Part shown: one piece after another, positions 52,498 to 60,585 of the stretch
Position numbering within the stretch: position 1 is the stretch's first letter
How the letters are laid out: each line of letters opens with the position of its first letter
Position numbers and translations under genes: made by a program
The notes under the pieces: model-generated
What the model was told of the DNA's origin: nothing
Seen by the model: the letters and a program-made list of their open reading frames with translations, nothing else
The model's database searches: none
Assembly (NCBI GenBank): GCA_963824985.1
Contig: CAWGRQ010000036.1
Coordinates: forward strand, 62,001-126,000
DNA from: JAFNAG01 sp963824985
GTDB taxonomy: Bacteria; Acidobacteriota; UBA6911
DNA: 64,000 bases
Direction of reading: 5' to 3'

Positions 52498-53517
52498 ATG
52501 CTTTCTCGAATCCGGAACCGGATGGGCCTGCTGACGAGCTTTCTGCTCAAGAGAGCCCGTGTCCCCGGGGGGCCGCTGACGCTGGCAATCGAGAGCACTG
52601 CCAAATGCAACCTCTTCTGTCCCATGTGCCCGCGGGAAACCCTCTATTTCCCTCCGCGAAACATGGATTTTGCGCTCTTCCGGAAGATCATTGACGAGGG
52701 GCGTGACTTCCTCGAGTTTGCCGTGCCGTACGGGGTGGGCGAACCGTTGCTGAACCCGAAAATTTACGACATGATCGCGTACTGCCGGAAGCTAGGAGTC
52801 CCGACCGGCATTTCCACCAACGCGACCGTGCTGACGGAACAGGCCAGCCGCCGGCTCATCGAGGCCGGGTTGGACTACATCATTTTTGCCTTTGACGGCG
52901 CCACCCGGGAGACGTTCGAAAAATATCGCAAGGGCGCCAGTTTCGAGAAAGTGCGCAACAACATTCTTGCCTTTCTGAGGGTGAAACTGGAGCTTCGATC
53001 CAGAATCTTCTGTATCGTGCAGGTGGTCAAATTGAAGGATAATGTTCAGGAGTTGCCCGATCTGATGCGCATGTGGCGTATTGACGGCATCGACGAAGTG
53101 CGCATCAAAAAAGACGAGGTACACAATGAAGGGTGTGCCATTCCGGGTGACAACGGATCGCGGCCGCCCCTGCGCTATCCTTGTTACCTCCTGTGGCGCG
53201 GCCCGATGTACGTTCATTATGACGGCACGGTGTTCCCCTGCTGTTATATATATCCTGACGAACCAGTGGGGAACATCAAAAGGGAGGCGCTTGGTACGAT
53301 CTGGAACTCCGAGAGGATGATCCAGCTCCGTCAGGCACACATCAGTGGCGACCTGAGCCATTATCGCGCGTGTCAGAACTGCCCCGCGGCGCGACCCCGG
53401 CTGGCGGTGGCGACATTCAGCTTTATGATAAATACCCATACTGTCCGCAGGGCAATTCCTTTCTTCGAACGTCTGGCTCAAATGCGGAATCTCTCGGTTT
53501 TCGAGACGCTGAAGTGA
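52498..53517 (+). CDS. Radical SAM/SPASM-type enzyme
   Basis: About 339 residues. The radical SAM motif CNLFCPMC is preceded by LTLAIESTAK; GVGEPLLNPKIYD, GISTNATVLTEQ and IIFAFDGATRETFEKYRKGA follow. The C-terminal part has CYLLWRGPMYVHYDGTVFPCCYIYPDEPVGNI and CQNCPAARPRL, a SPASM-like extra Fe-S site. ATG 52498 has GAGGGTGGTGGG just upstream. Substrate unknown; such enzymes often modify peptides, but no precursor peptide gene is visible beside it. Confidence 0.85.
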   Translation: MLSRIRNRMGLLTSFLLKRARVPGGPLTLAIESTAKCNLFCPMCPRETLYFPPRNMDFALFRKIIDEGRDFLEFAVPYGVGEPLLNPKIYDMIAYCRKLGVPTGISTNATVLTEQASRRLIEAGLDYIIFAFDGATRETFEKYRKGASFEKVRNNILAFLRVKLELRSRIFCIVQVVKLKDNVQELPDLMRMWRIDGIDEVRIKKDEVHNEGCAIPGDNGSRPPLRYPCYLLWRGPMYVHYDGTVFPCCYIYPDEPVGNIKREALGTIWNSERMIQLRQAHISGDLSHYRACQNCPAARPRLAVATFSFMINTHTVRRAIPFFERLAQMRNLSVFETLK

Positions 53518-53534
53518 TGGTGAGGCTGCAAACA

Positions 53535-53936
53535 ATGTCCCAACGTCCGGTAAAAATATTCAGCCTGGAAGAAGCCAATCTGACGGTTCCAAAGATGGTT
53601 GATTTGACCGAAGAGGTTATACAAGAACTTGACAACATCCGGCGCCGCTATGCTCCAGAAGATGAGACAGAGACCGGCTCGATTCCCGACGAAATCCTGA
53701 AAGAGGTTGAAGTGGTTCTACAAGCTTGGTCGGAGCAGGTTCTCGAACTCGGCGGCAACCCGAAGGGCTATTTTACGGTCGACTTCCATTCTCTTGATCC
53801 GGAGCTGCTTTATTGCTGGAATTACGGGGAGGAAAAGATCCGTTTTACGCACAAAGTCTGGGAGAACTTCAGTCACCGGCGACCGCTGACCGAAAGTATA
53901 GATGCGTCGGGCGTTCATCTGAAATGGGTGAATTGA
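53535..53936 (+). CDS. DUF2203 family protein
   Basis: About 133 residues: KIFSLEEANLTVPKMVDLTEEV (helix), GYFTVDFHSLDPELLYCWNYGEEKIRFTHKVWENFSHRRPLTE. This is the usual DUF2203 core; function unknown. ATG 53535 (TGAGG about 9 bases upstream) or ATG 53517 overlapping the stop of the radical SAM gene (TGATGG). Co-transcribed with it. Confidence 0.8.
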   Translation: MSQRPVKIFSLEEANLTVPKMVDLTEEVIQELDNIRRRYAPEDETETGSIPDEILKEVEVVLQAWSEQVLELGGNPKGYFTVDFHSLDPELLYCWNYGEEKIRFTHKVWENFSHRRPLTESIDASGVHLKWVN

Positions 53937-54054
53937 GGATTTTGGGATTCGGGCATTTGAGATCCGGGCGGGAGCGGCTTACGGAGTCGCAGGGAACGAC
54001 AGCTTCCATCTTCGAAATTCTCGCGCAGTCTTTCACGTTCGCTGGAGGTGGATT

Positions 54055-54804
54055 ATGGTCACACTGAAATCCAAGCGGGAAATTGAAATCATGAGGGATG
54101 CCGGCAGGATTGTGGCGGAAGTCCTGCAGATATTGAGGCGGCACTGTCAGCCAGGAATCACAACCGGAGACCTGGACCGGATTGCTGAGGAGGAGACAAG
54201 AAAGCGGCAAAGCCGGCCTGCGTTCAAGGGGTATCGGGGATACCCTGGCAACCTGTGTGCCTCTATCAACCAGGAGGTGGTGCATGGCATCCCGGGGGAT
54301 CGGGAACTGCTCGTGGGCGATATTATAGGTCTCGATTTTGGAGTTCTTTACCAGGGATATTATGGAGATGCCGCCATTACGGTGCCGATCGGGCGGATTG
54401 CGCCGGAGGTTGAGAAGCTTTTGCGAGTTACCCAGGAGAGTCTGGATCTCGGCATCCAACAGATGATGGCGGGCAACCACCTTGCCGATGTGTCGGGTGC
54501 TATTCAGGCACATGCCGAATCGAACGGATACTCGGTGGTGAAGGAATTCGGCGGGCACGGCATCGGTAAGAGGATGCATGAGGAACCGATGGTCTTGAAT
54601 TACCTGACCAACGGTCGCGGAATCCGGCTGCAGCCGGGGTTGGTGCTTGCCCTGGAGCCGATGGTTAATCTCGGCGCGGATGGCGTAAAGATCCTGCAAG
54701 ATGGGTGGACGGTCGTGACGGAAGACGGCAAACCGTCGGCACATTTTGAGCATACTGTTGCCATCACGGAGACGGGGCCGGATATCCTGACCAGACTGGT
54801 TTAG
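54055..54804 (+). CDS. map: Methionine aminopeptidase, type I
   Basis: Removes initiator Met. 249 residues with VTLKSKREIEIMRDAGRIVAEV, VHGIPGDRELLVGDIIGLDFG, metal ligands Asp (DFG), Asp (GDAAI), His (GHGIGKRMHEEP), Glu (LALEPMVN) and Glu (SAHFEHTVAI). A GGAGG ribosome binding site precedes ATG 54055. Single gene between DUF2203 and the CCACGGATT element. Confidence 0.96.
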   Translation: MVTLKSKREIEIMRDAGRIVAEVLQILRRHCQPGITTGDLDRIAEEETRKRQSRPAFKGYRGYPGNLCASINQEVVHGIPGDRELLVGDIIGLDFGVLYQGYYGDAAITVPIGRIAPEVEKLLRVTQESLDLGIQQMMAGNHLADVSGAIQAHAESNGYSVVKEFGGHGIGKRMHEEPMVLNYLTNGRGIRLQPGLVLALEPMVNLGADGVKILQDGWTVVTEDGKPSAHFEHTVAITETGPDILTRLV

Positions 54805-54840
54805 CCCTGTGGTCAGAGAGATGTCCTTTAACGGCACAAA

Positions 54841-55008
54841 GCAGCCACGGATTTCGTGGATTCCACGGATTATGTGGAGGCACTACCGAAAAGCGGTTTT
54901 TTTCAGCCTCCAGTATGCAGGCAAAGATGACAGCCATCATTTGGTGTGCCTCGATACGCGCATTTCCAGTGCATCTGAATTCGTGAAATCCGTGGAATCC
55001 GTGGCTGC
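54841..55008. repeat. CCACGGATT-family element, copy with GCAGCC ends
   Basis: Ends GCAGCCACGGATT (54841–54853) and its inverted partner AATCCGTGGCTGC (54996–55008). Near each end the motif CCACGGATTCCACGGATT-like repeats (e.g. GATTCCACGGATTA on the left, GAAATCCGTGGAATCCGTGG on the right). The core resembles the 14985 and 46825 elements, though the outermost bases differ. Confidence 0.6.
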
Positions 55009-55075
55009 CTGTGAAGGGGCTAAACTGTCACCCCCGCTTAATAAAGAGTACTGCTCTGGGTGAGGGCGCAGAACC

Positions 55076-55858
55076 ATGTTCGAGGAGATTCTGCCATATC
55101 TGCGTTGTCCTGCCTGCCGCGAGACTCCGCTTCACGCCGGGGGCGCGGATGTGTCTTGCCGGGCCTGCGGTGCGCGCTTTCCAATCCAGGACGGGATTCT
55201 CGACCTCCTGTGCGATGCCGACGCCGAGGTAATCACGCCTTTCCAGCGTATCATGCAGACACCCGTGGTGGTTTCGATCTATGAACGCATGTGGCGTCGT
55301 CTGGGCTATTTCATTGCCAGTTCCCGGCCCTTCGCCCAGGAGGTTCATACGATCCTTCGTCTTGGCCAGGGACGAGCCTCAGACCGCATCCTGGACTTGG
55401 CCTGCGGGACGGGCATTTTTACGCGACCTTTGGCGCGCGCTGCCCAGGGCATCGTCGTAGGACTGGACATGTCATGGCCTATGTTACGGCATGCCCAGCG
55501 CCTGTTGGCGCGCGATGGGATACGCAATGTCTGCCTTCTGCGGGGAAGCGCTTTTCGGCTGCCGTTCATTGCCGACACCTTTCCCTACATCAACTGCTGC
55601 GGCGCCTTGCACTTGTTCGACAAACCGGAAGTCGCGCTCAAGGAGATCGCCCGCGTGCTGCATCGTGCGGGACACCTGTCGGTGCAGACCACGATTCGTC
55701 CTTTGCATTCGGGAGGCATGGCATATGTCCTGGAACGTTTCATCCGGTTCGGCTTTTTTGACGAATCGGAACTGCTCGAGTTGCTTCGCCTGCATGGGTT
55801 GAAGGTGGTTGAAAGCGAGCGGCATCGGATCAGCTGCACCCTTTTGGCACGGCGATGA
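55076..55858 (+). CDS. SAM-dependent methyltransferase with N-terminal zinc domain
   Basis: 260 residues. Residues 1–50 are a Trm112-like zinc ribbon (YLRCPACRETPL … VSCRACGARFPIQDGILDLL). The rest is a class I methyltransferase: ILDLACGTGIFTRPLA (motif I), VVGLDMSWPML, LRGSAFRLPF and HLFDKPEVALKEIARVLHRAGHLSVQT. Fits the UbiE/MenG-like group with fused zinc domain; substrate unknown. ATG 55076. Confidence 0.85.
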   Translation: MFEEILPYLRCPACRETPLHAGGADVSCRACGARFPIQDGILDLLCDADAEVITPFQRIMQTPVVVSIYERMWRRLGYFIASSRPFAQEVHTILRLGQGRASDRILDLACGTGIFTRPLARAAQGIVVGLDMSWPMLRHAQRLLARDGIRNVCLLRGSAFRLPFIADTFPYINCCGALHLFDKPEVALKEIARVLHRAGHLSVQTTIRPLHSGGMAYVLERFIRFGFFDESELLELLRLHGLKVVESERHRISCTLLARR

Positions 55859-56049
55859 TCGCCGGACGGGCCGCATCGACTTTGGTGGTGTGTGAAATAT
55901 CTCAGGAAATGTGATCGCGGGACCTCCGGTATCCGCTTCTTGGCGCTGCCCGCGGTACCGGTGAACTGCCATGGGCCGCACGTCAGGTTGATGGCAGGGC
56001 TGGGTTCCGAGCGCGTGCCGTTCCGGAAAACCTGCGGCCGGATTACATT

Positions 56050-56078
56050 TTGTCATCGATTCGATCGAGCAATGTTAT
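56050..56078 (+). promoter_or_regulatory. Promoter of the Fur–ferritin-like gene
   Basis: TTGTCA (56050–56055), 17-bp spacer, TGTTAT (56073–56078). The spacer carries ATCGATTCGATCGA palindromic sequence that could be a Fur-type operator, a guess only. Confidence 0.45.
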
Positions 56079-56135
56079 GATAGAAATATGGTGTCTCGAA
56101 CCTTCATCCGGGTTTTGAGCCGGAGGGAATCCATC

Positions 56136-57098
56136 ATGCCCGCAAAACAGATCTTAGAGGAACGGAAACTCTTCCATGAATTCCTTCGCCGAAACGGACT
56201 GAAAAAGACCCGCCAGAAGGACCTAATCCTCGAGACTTTTCTCGGCCATGAAGGTCACTTGAGTGTTGAAGATATCTATGCCCTGGTCAAAAAAAAGGAC
56301 AAGAAGGTTGGGATCGTCACCGTTTTCCGAACCTTGAAATCATTGACCACCTGCGGCATCGCCCGGGAAATCGGCCTGGGTGACGGATTGACACGCTTCG
56401 AGCATTGCTACCATCATCCGTTGCACCATCACATCATCTGCAACAAATGTCAGAAGGTCATAGAGTTTACTTCACCCGAGCTCGAAAAGGTGCAGCGATC
56501 GATCGTGATGAAATATGGTTTTCAGCAGCTGCAACAACGGATCCAGATTTACGGCCTGTGTCAGGAATGCCTTGAACAGCGCCCGATTCCGGCCCATCCC
56601 GAGCACGATACGGGGAAGGTGTTTGCGCGGGATGCCTTGCGATTGGCGCTCAGCTTGAGAAGGCAGGACCTGGAGTTCTATCGGTCGGCGGCCACCCGAA
56701 ACCAGAATCCCGCAGGGCGAGAGGTGCTTGAGGTGGTGGCCATGGAAGAGGAGTCGCATGCTTCCCAGCTGAATGCGGAACTCGAGGCGATGCATCGGAA
56801 TGAGAAGGGTCTGGAGATTGCGCCCGAATTTCTTCATTTTGACACGACCGAACTCAAACAGTTGATTCCAAGCCTGCAGGATTTTATGGTCGGGGAAGAG
56901 TTGCGCCTCGACGCGTGCCATGCGCTGGAAATGTCCATGCAGCTTGAAAAACGGACCGCCCGGTTTTTTCAGCAGCTTGCCGAAAAGTTTGATGAAACGG
57001 AAGGGCGACGGGTCCTGGAGCGATGCGCCGAGCAGGAACTCAGACACTACGCGTCCATCAGCCACCGGGCGCAGGCAATGAAATCGGCCTCGTTTTGA
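56136..57098 (+). CDS. Fur-family regulator fused to a ferritin-like di-iron domain
   Basis: About 320 residues. Residues 1–150: Fur fold with FHEFLRRNGLKKTRQKDLILETFL, SVEDIYALVKKKDKKVGIVTVFRTL, the His/Cys metal region HCYHHPLHHHIICNKC and the second Cys pair CQEC. Residues ~165–320: a four-helix ferritin/rubrerythrin-like domain with DLEFYRSAA, EEESHASQLNAEL (ExxH) and QLEKRTARFFQQLAEKF followed by EQELRHYASI (ExxH). The spacing of the two ExxH motifs supports a di-iron site. ATG 56136 with GGAGGG upstream is used. Likely an iron- or peroxide-sensing repressor whose ligand domain is the di-iron bundle; targets are unknown. Confidence 0.85.
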   Translation: MPAKQILEERKLFHEFLRRNGLKKTRQKDLILETFLGHEGHLSVEDIYALVKKKDKKVGIVTVFRTLKSLTTCGIAREIGLGDGLTRFEHCYHHPLHHHIICNKCQKVIEFTSPELEKVQRSIVMKYGFQQLQQRIQIYGLCQECLEQRPIPAHPEHDTGKVFARDALRLALSLRRQDLEFYRSAATRNQNPAGREVLEVVAMEEESHASQLNAELEAMHRNEKGLEIAPEFLHFDTTELKQLIPSLQDFMVGEELRLDACHALEMSMQLEKRTARFFQQLAEKFDETEGRRVLERCAEQELRHYASISHRAQAMKSASF

Positions 57099-57249
57099 GA
57101 TGGGGCATTTTCACTTCGAGCGACTGTCTGGTTGAGAGGGCCTCAGGGCAGGCTCCCTCATGGAACAGACCCTTTCCTGAATATGATCGAGCGGCAGGAC
57201 AGTAACATGCTGGACTTCGCCGCGTTTTTTGGCTATCATCCGGCTTCCT

Positions 57250-57741
57250 ATGGGCAGGCAGACTCTTGGATTCTCGCAGCGATTCTATCTGATCGAAGTC
57301 GTACAGGGCGTTGCCCTCACGGCACGGCACTTCTTTGCCAACATGCCCCGCCATATTGCCCGCGGTTTCGGTTTTAAGGTGGGCAAGGGGGGTACGGTCA
57401 CCTGGGAATACCCGGAGGAACGAAAGCCTTTCGCGCCCCGACTGCGGACGCGCCACCGCCTGACCAGGCGCAAAGATGGCGGGCCACGGTGCGTCGCATG
57501 CATGATGTGCGAGACCATCTGTCCGGCGCGTTGCATCCACATTGTGGCCCTGGAGAACCCGGATCCGAACATTGAGAAGATGCCGAAAGTGTTCGATATT
57601 GATATCGGTGTCTGCGTCTTCTGCGGATTCTGCGTTGAGGCTTGTCCGGAGGATGCCATCAGGATGGATACCGGTATTGTGGAGTTGGCCGCTTACTCCA
57701 GGGAAGGGCTGATGTACCACATGGATCAGCTGCTGTCGTGA
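57250..57741 (+). CDS. nuoI: NADH-quinone oxidoreductase subunit I
   Basis: About 163 residues. The two [4Fe-4S] motifs are GPRCVACMMCETICPARC and CVFCGFCVEACPEDAIRM. An N-terminal amphipathic helix (FSQRFYLIEVVQGVALTARHFF) contacts the membrane arm. ATG 57250 or TTG 57229. It is separated from nuoB/nuoD by 5 kb and followed directly by a GTACTCG-family element, so any downstream nuo genes would be cut off from it. Confidence 0.9.
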   Translation: MGRQTLGFSQRFYLIEVVQGVALTARHFFANMPRHIARGFGFKVGKGGTVTWEYPEERKPFAPRLRTRHRLTRRKDGGPRCVACMMCETICPARCIHIVALENPDPNIEKMPKVFDIDIGVCVFCGFCVEACPEDAIRMDTGIVELAAYSREGLMYHMDQLLS

Positions 57742-57748
57742 GTTCTTA

Positions 57749-58004
57749 GTACTCGTGTTCGTAATTACGCCAACGTTCGCTGGTGGGCCTCCAGGGATTT
57801 TTCGATCAGCCACATTCCTTATCTTGATGCAAGACCGGATAGCCGGGTGCGAGAGCCCACCAGCCCTTCGGGCGCCGGCGGGGCGGCTCTGTCTGCTTTG
57901 TCGCTCCTCCTCAACGATGCACTCACATCGCCTTCGTCGTCGCTTCGCGCATCCAGAGCCGCCGCGCTCGGCGCAAACGTTACCGTAATTACGAACACGA
58001 GTAC
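57749..58004. mobile_element. GTACTCG-family MITE (256 bp) with TTA duplication
   Basis: 29-bp inverted ends starting GTACTCGTGTTCGTAATTAC (left 57749–57777; right 57976–58004, two differences). TTA lies on both sides (57746–57748 and 58005–58007). There is no gene. Inside are a GCTGGTGGGC/GCCCACCAGC hairpin and the structured core at 57882–57963. Confidence 0.85.
57882..57963 (-). repeat. Structured repeat core, copy 2
   Basis: Minus strand: outer stem GGCGGCTCTG / CAGAGCCGCC, inner hairpin CGATG-TGAGTG-CATCG and tail GAGGAGGAGCGACAAAGCAG. Core conserved with copies at 22393 and 22503, outer stem replaced but still paired. Confidence 0.65.
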
Positions 58005-58045
58005 TTAGTCTCTGATCTCCGCGGCGGGTTCGGTTTCCTTCCCGA

Positions 58046-58825
58046 TCAGGATTTTCTCCTGCGCACGGCAACCAGTTCGGCAGCAATGCTGACGGCGATT
58101 TCTTCGGGCGTTTCCGAGCCTATCTCAACGCCGACCGGGGAGTGGACCCGTCCGAGTTGATCCTGGCCGATCCCTTCCTTTTCCAGTGCCTCGAAGAAAA
58201 GCTTTACCTTCCGGCGGCTTCCCATCAATCCGATATATTTCGCCGGCGATTGGAGAGCAAAACGAAGGCAGGCAAAATCATATTCATGGCCGCGGGTTAC
58301 TATCAGCAGATATGAAGTGTCGGTAATCGTTAGCTTGTGAAATATCTCCTCCCAGCCGTCAACCAGAAGGGCGTCGGCGTGGGGAAAACGCTCAGAATTG
58401 GCGTATTTGATGCGATCATCCGCGACCACGATGCGGAAGCCCAGGGTCTTCGCGATTTCTGCCACGCAGCGACCTACGTGGCCCGCCCCGAAAACGATCA
58501 GGGTCGGATCAGGCAATATCGGCTCCACATAAACCTCCATCGTGCCGCCGCAGATCAACCCCCCCTCCTCAGCATCGTCGCCGGTCAGGTCGAATCTCAG
58601 CAACTTCGGCTGGTCGCTCCGCATGATTGACATGGCTTCACGACACACTTCGGCTTCGGTGCATCCCCCGCCTATGGTTCCGGTGCGATTTCCGTCTTCA
58701 TAAACCAGCATCTTGGCCGCATCCTTGCGGGGAGTGGATCCTTTGCGCGCTACGATTGTCGCAAGGGCGGCCCTGAGTCCCTTGCGCCTGAGCTGGACTA
58801 TTTCTTCATAGATGTCTTCGTTCAT
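58046..58825 (-). CDS. XdhC/CoxI-family protein
   Basis: 259 residues. XdhC proteins bind the molybdenum cofactor and aid its sulfuration or insertion into xanthine dehydrogenase-type enzymes. N-terminal part ALATIVARKGSTPRKDAAKM and GTIGGGCTEAEVC; C-terminal Rossmann part IVFGAGHVGRCVAEIAKTLGFRIVVADDR and IGLMGSRRKVKLFFEALE. No molybdoenzyme gene is in the window, so the target is elsewhere. Confidence 0.9.
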   Translation of the reverse strand: MNEDIYEEIVQLRRKGLRAALATIVARKGSTPRKDAAKMLVYEDGNRTGTIGGGCTEAEVCREAMSIMRSDQPKLLRFDLTGDDAEEGGLICGGTMEVYVEPILPDPTLIVFGAGHVGRCVAEIAKTLGFRIVVADDRIKYANSERFPHADALLVDGWEEIFHKLTITDTSYLLIVTRGHEYDFACLRFALQSPAKYIGLMGSRRKVKLFFEALEKEGIGQDQLGRVHSPVGVEIGSETPEEIAVSIAAELVAVRRRKS

Positions 58826-58882
58826 GCGAAGCGATTATGCCGCAGCCGATGCCCCAGAGCAAGAAAACGCAAAAATGGGGGA

Positions 58883-58960
58883 AAATGGGGACATTCCGAA
58901 TATTAACCTAAGCACTGGCATTCAATAGAGTTGCGCATTAATTCGGAATGTCCCCTTTTT
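58883..58960. repeat. GGGGACATTC palindromic repeat, copy 1
   Basis: Inverted ends GGGGACATTCCGAAT / ATTCGGAATGTCCCC around a centre holding CTAAGCACTGGCATTCAATA and GAGTT. It resembles palindromes linked to IS200/TnpA_REP-type transposases; no such gene is present here. Confidence 0.65.
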
Positions 58961-58979
58961 GCCTTCCCATTCCATGTGG

Positions 58980-59058
58980 AAAAGGGGACATTCTGAATAT
59001 TTCTCGAAGCACAAGCACGCAATAGAGTTACAAAATAATCCGGGATGTTCCCTTTTTT
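58980..59058. repeat. GGGGACATTC palindromic repeat, copy 2
   Basis: Same layout as copy 1, starting AAAAGGGGACATTCTGAATA, but more decayed on the right (CCGGGATGTTCCC). The inner AATAGAGTT segment is conserved. The two copies are direct repeats 97 bp apart. Confidence 0.6.
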
Positions 59059-59087
59059 CGCAAAATTGTGTTGAGCCTGCGGTTACC

Positions 59088-59117
59088 TTGACTCGCTTCT
59101 TCGGCGGGTGATAGTAT
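59088..59117 (+). promoter_or_regulatory. Promoter of the lpdA–lipB–E2 operon
   Basis: TTGACT (59088–59093), 18-bp spacer, TAGTAT (59112–59117), about 57 bp before the lpdA start. Confidence 0.55.
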
Positions 59118-59174
59118 GCGCTTCTATTGAGTTTGGTGTTAAGTCGCTTAATCTGAATTCATTGAAGGTGAACT

Positions 59175-60578
59175 TTGAGCACTGAATCCACTACCTACGA
59201 CGTTGCCGTTATCGGAAGCGGTCCTGGAGGCTATGTGGCTGCGATCAAGGCCAGCCAACTCGGGCTGAAGGTCGCTCTTATTGAGAAATATGCCAAGTTT
59301 GGCGGGACCTGCCTCCATTGGGGATGCATTCCAACCAAGTCGTTGCTCTTCAGTGCGGAGATTTACGATAAGGCGCTCAAGGGGAGGGAATTCGGAATAC
59401 TCTGCAAAGAGATCAAGGTCGACTTCCGCCAGGTCAAGGCGCGCAAAGACCGGGTGGTGAAGAAACTCGCCATGGGGACCGCTTTTCTGATGAAGAAAAA
59501 CCGGATTGACACCGTTTCGGGCAAGGCGACGATTATGGCTCCGGGAACGATTTCGGTGGAGGGCGATGGCGCGGCGGAGGTAAAAGCCCGAAATATCGTG
59601 ATTGCAACCGGATCAGAAGCCATGGTTTTCCCCGGCATTGACGTGGATGGGCAGGTGATCCTGACCAACAAGGAAATTCTGGACCTTGACAGTATTCCGA
59701 AATCACTGCTTGTGATAGGTGCTGGAGCGGTCGGGATCGAATTCGCGTCGATCTTTGCGCGTTTCGGCACGGAGGTCACGCTGGTGGAGATGCTGCCTAG
59801 AATTCTGCCGCTGGAAGACCGGGAGATCTCCGAGGAACTGTACAGACTCATGAGCAAGAAGAAAATAAGCATTCTGACCGGCACGCGCCTCGAGAGTCTC
59901 ACGGTTCAGGAGGGGAGAGCGGTCGCAACCGTGATCACACCTGGCGGCGAGGCCCAAACCCTGGCCGCCGATAAGGCTCTGATCGCGGCGGGACGCAGGC
60001 CTGCCATTGAAGGAATCGGCCTTGAAAGCCTCGGCGTGAGCACCGCCAGAGGCTTCATCCAGGTGAACGACCACATGGAGACCAACATCCCGGGAGTTTT
60101 CGCCATCGGCGATGTCGTTCCCACTCCTCCATTGGCGCACGTGGCTTCGCATGAGGGCATTCTGGTGATGAGGCATCTGGCGGGACAGAGCACAATCCCC
60201 ATCAATTATGATCACGTTCCAAACTGCACCTACTGTGCTCCCGAGATCGCCAGTGTGGGGCTCACGGAGGAGAAGGCACGAGCTGGCGGGTACGATGTTG
60301 TGACCAGCAAGTTTCCGTTCGCTGCCATTGGGAAGGCATCGATATTGGGTGAGAATGACGGCTTCGTAAAGTTCGTCTGTGACCGGAAGTACAAGCAGGT
60401 TCTGGGGATGCACATGATCGGTCCGCACGTCACCGAACTGATCGCGGAAGGGACGGCCGCTCTGGGACTGGAGGCCACCGCTGAAGACGTAGCCCATCTG
60501 ATTCACGCTCATCCCACGGTTTCCGAGGCCATAATGGAGGCGGCGGAGGCGATCTACGGGGAAGCAATCCACTTCTGA
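59175..60578 (+). CDS. lpdA: Dihydrolipoamide dehydrogenase (E3)
   Basis: Reoxidises the lipoyl group of 2-oxoacid dehydrogenases with FAD and NAD+. 467 residues: FAD site VAVIGSGPGGYVAAIKASQL, redox disulfide GGTCLHWGCIPTKSLL, NAD site LLVIGAGAVGIEFASIFARFG, GDVVPTPPLAHVASHEG, catalytic HxE region HAHPTVSEAIMEAAEA. TTG 59175 with AAGGTGAAC upstream. First gene of the operon with lipB and E2. Confidence 0.97.
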   Translation: MSTESTTYDVAVIGSGPGGYVAAIKASQLGLKVALIEKYAKFGGTCLHWGCIPTKSLLFSAEIYDKALKGREFGILCKEIKVDFRQVKARKDRVVKKLAMGTAFLMKKNRIDTVSGKATIMAPGTISVEGDGAAEVKARNIVIATGSEAMVFPGIDVDGQVILTNKEILDLDSIPKSLLVIGAGAVGIEFASIFARFGTEVTLVEMLPRILPLEDREISEELYRLMSKKKISILTGTRLESLTVQEGRAVATVITPGGEAQTLAADKALIAAGRRPAIEGIGLESLGVSTARGFIQVNDHMETNIPGVFAIGDVVPTPPLAHVASHEGILVMRHLAGQSTIPINYDHVPNCTYCAPEIASVGLTEEKARAGGYDVVTSKFPFAAIGKASILGENDGFVKFVCDRKYKQVLGMHMIGPHVTELIAEGTAALGLEATAEDVAHLIHAHPTVSEAIMEAAEAIYGEAIHF

Positions 60579-60585
60579 GAACCCA

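Noticed and set aside
57058..58086. A 342-codon minus-strand open frame across nuoI and the GTACTCG MITE
   Set aside because: It is antisense to nuoI and its remainder is repeat sequence (both MITE ends translate into similar peptide); no ribosome binding site or domain.
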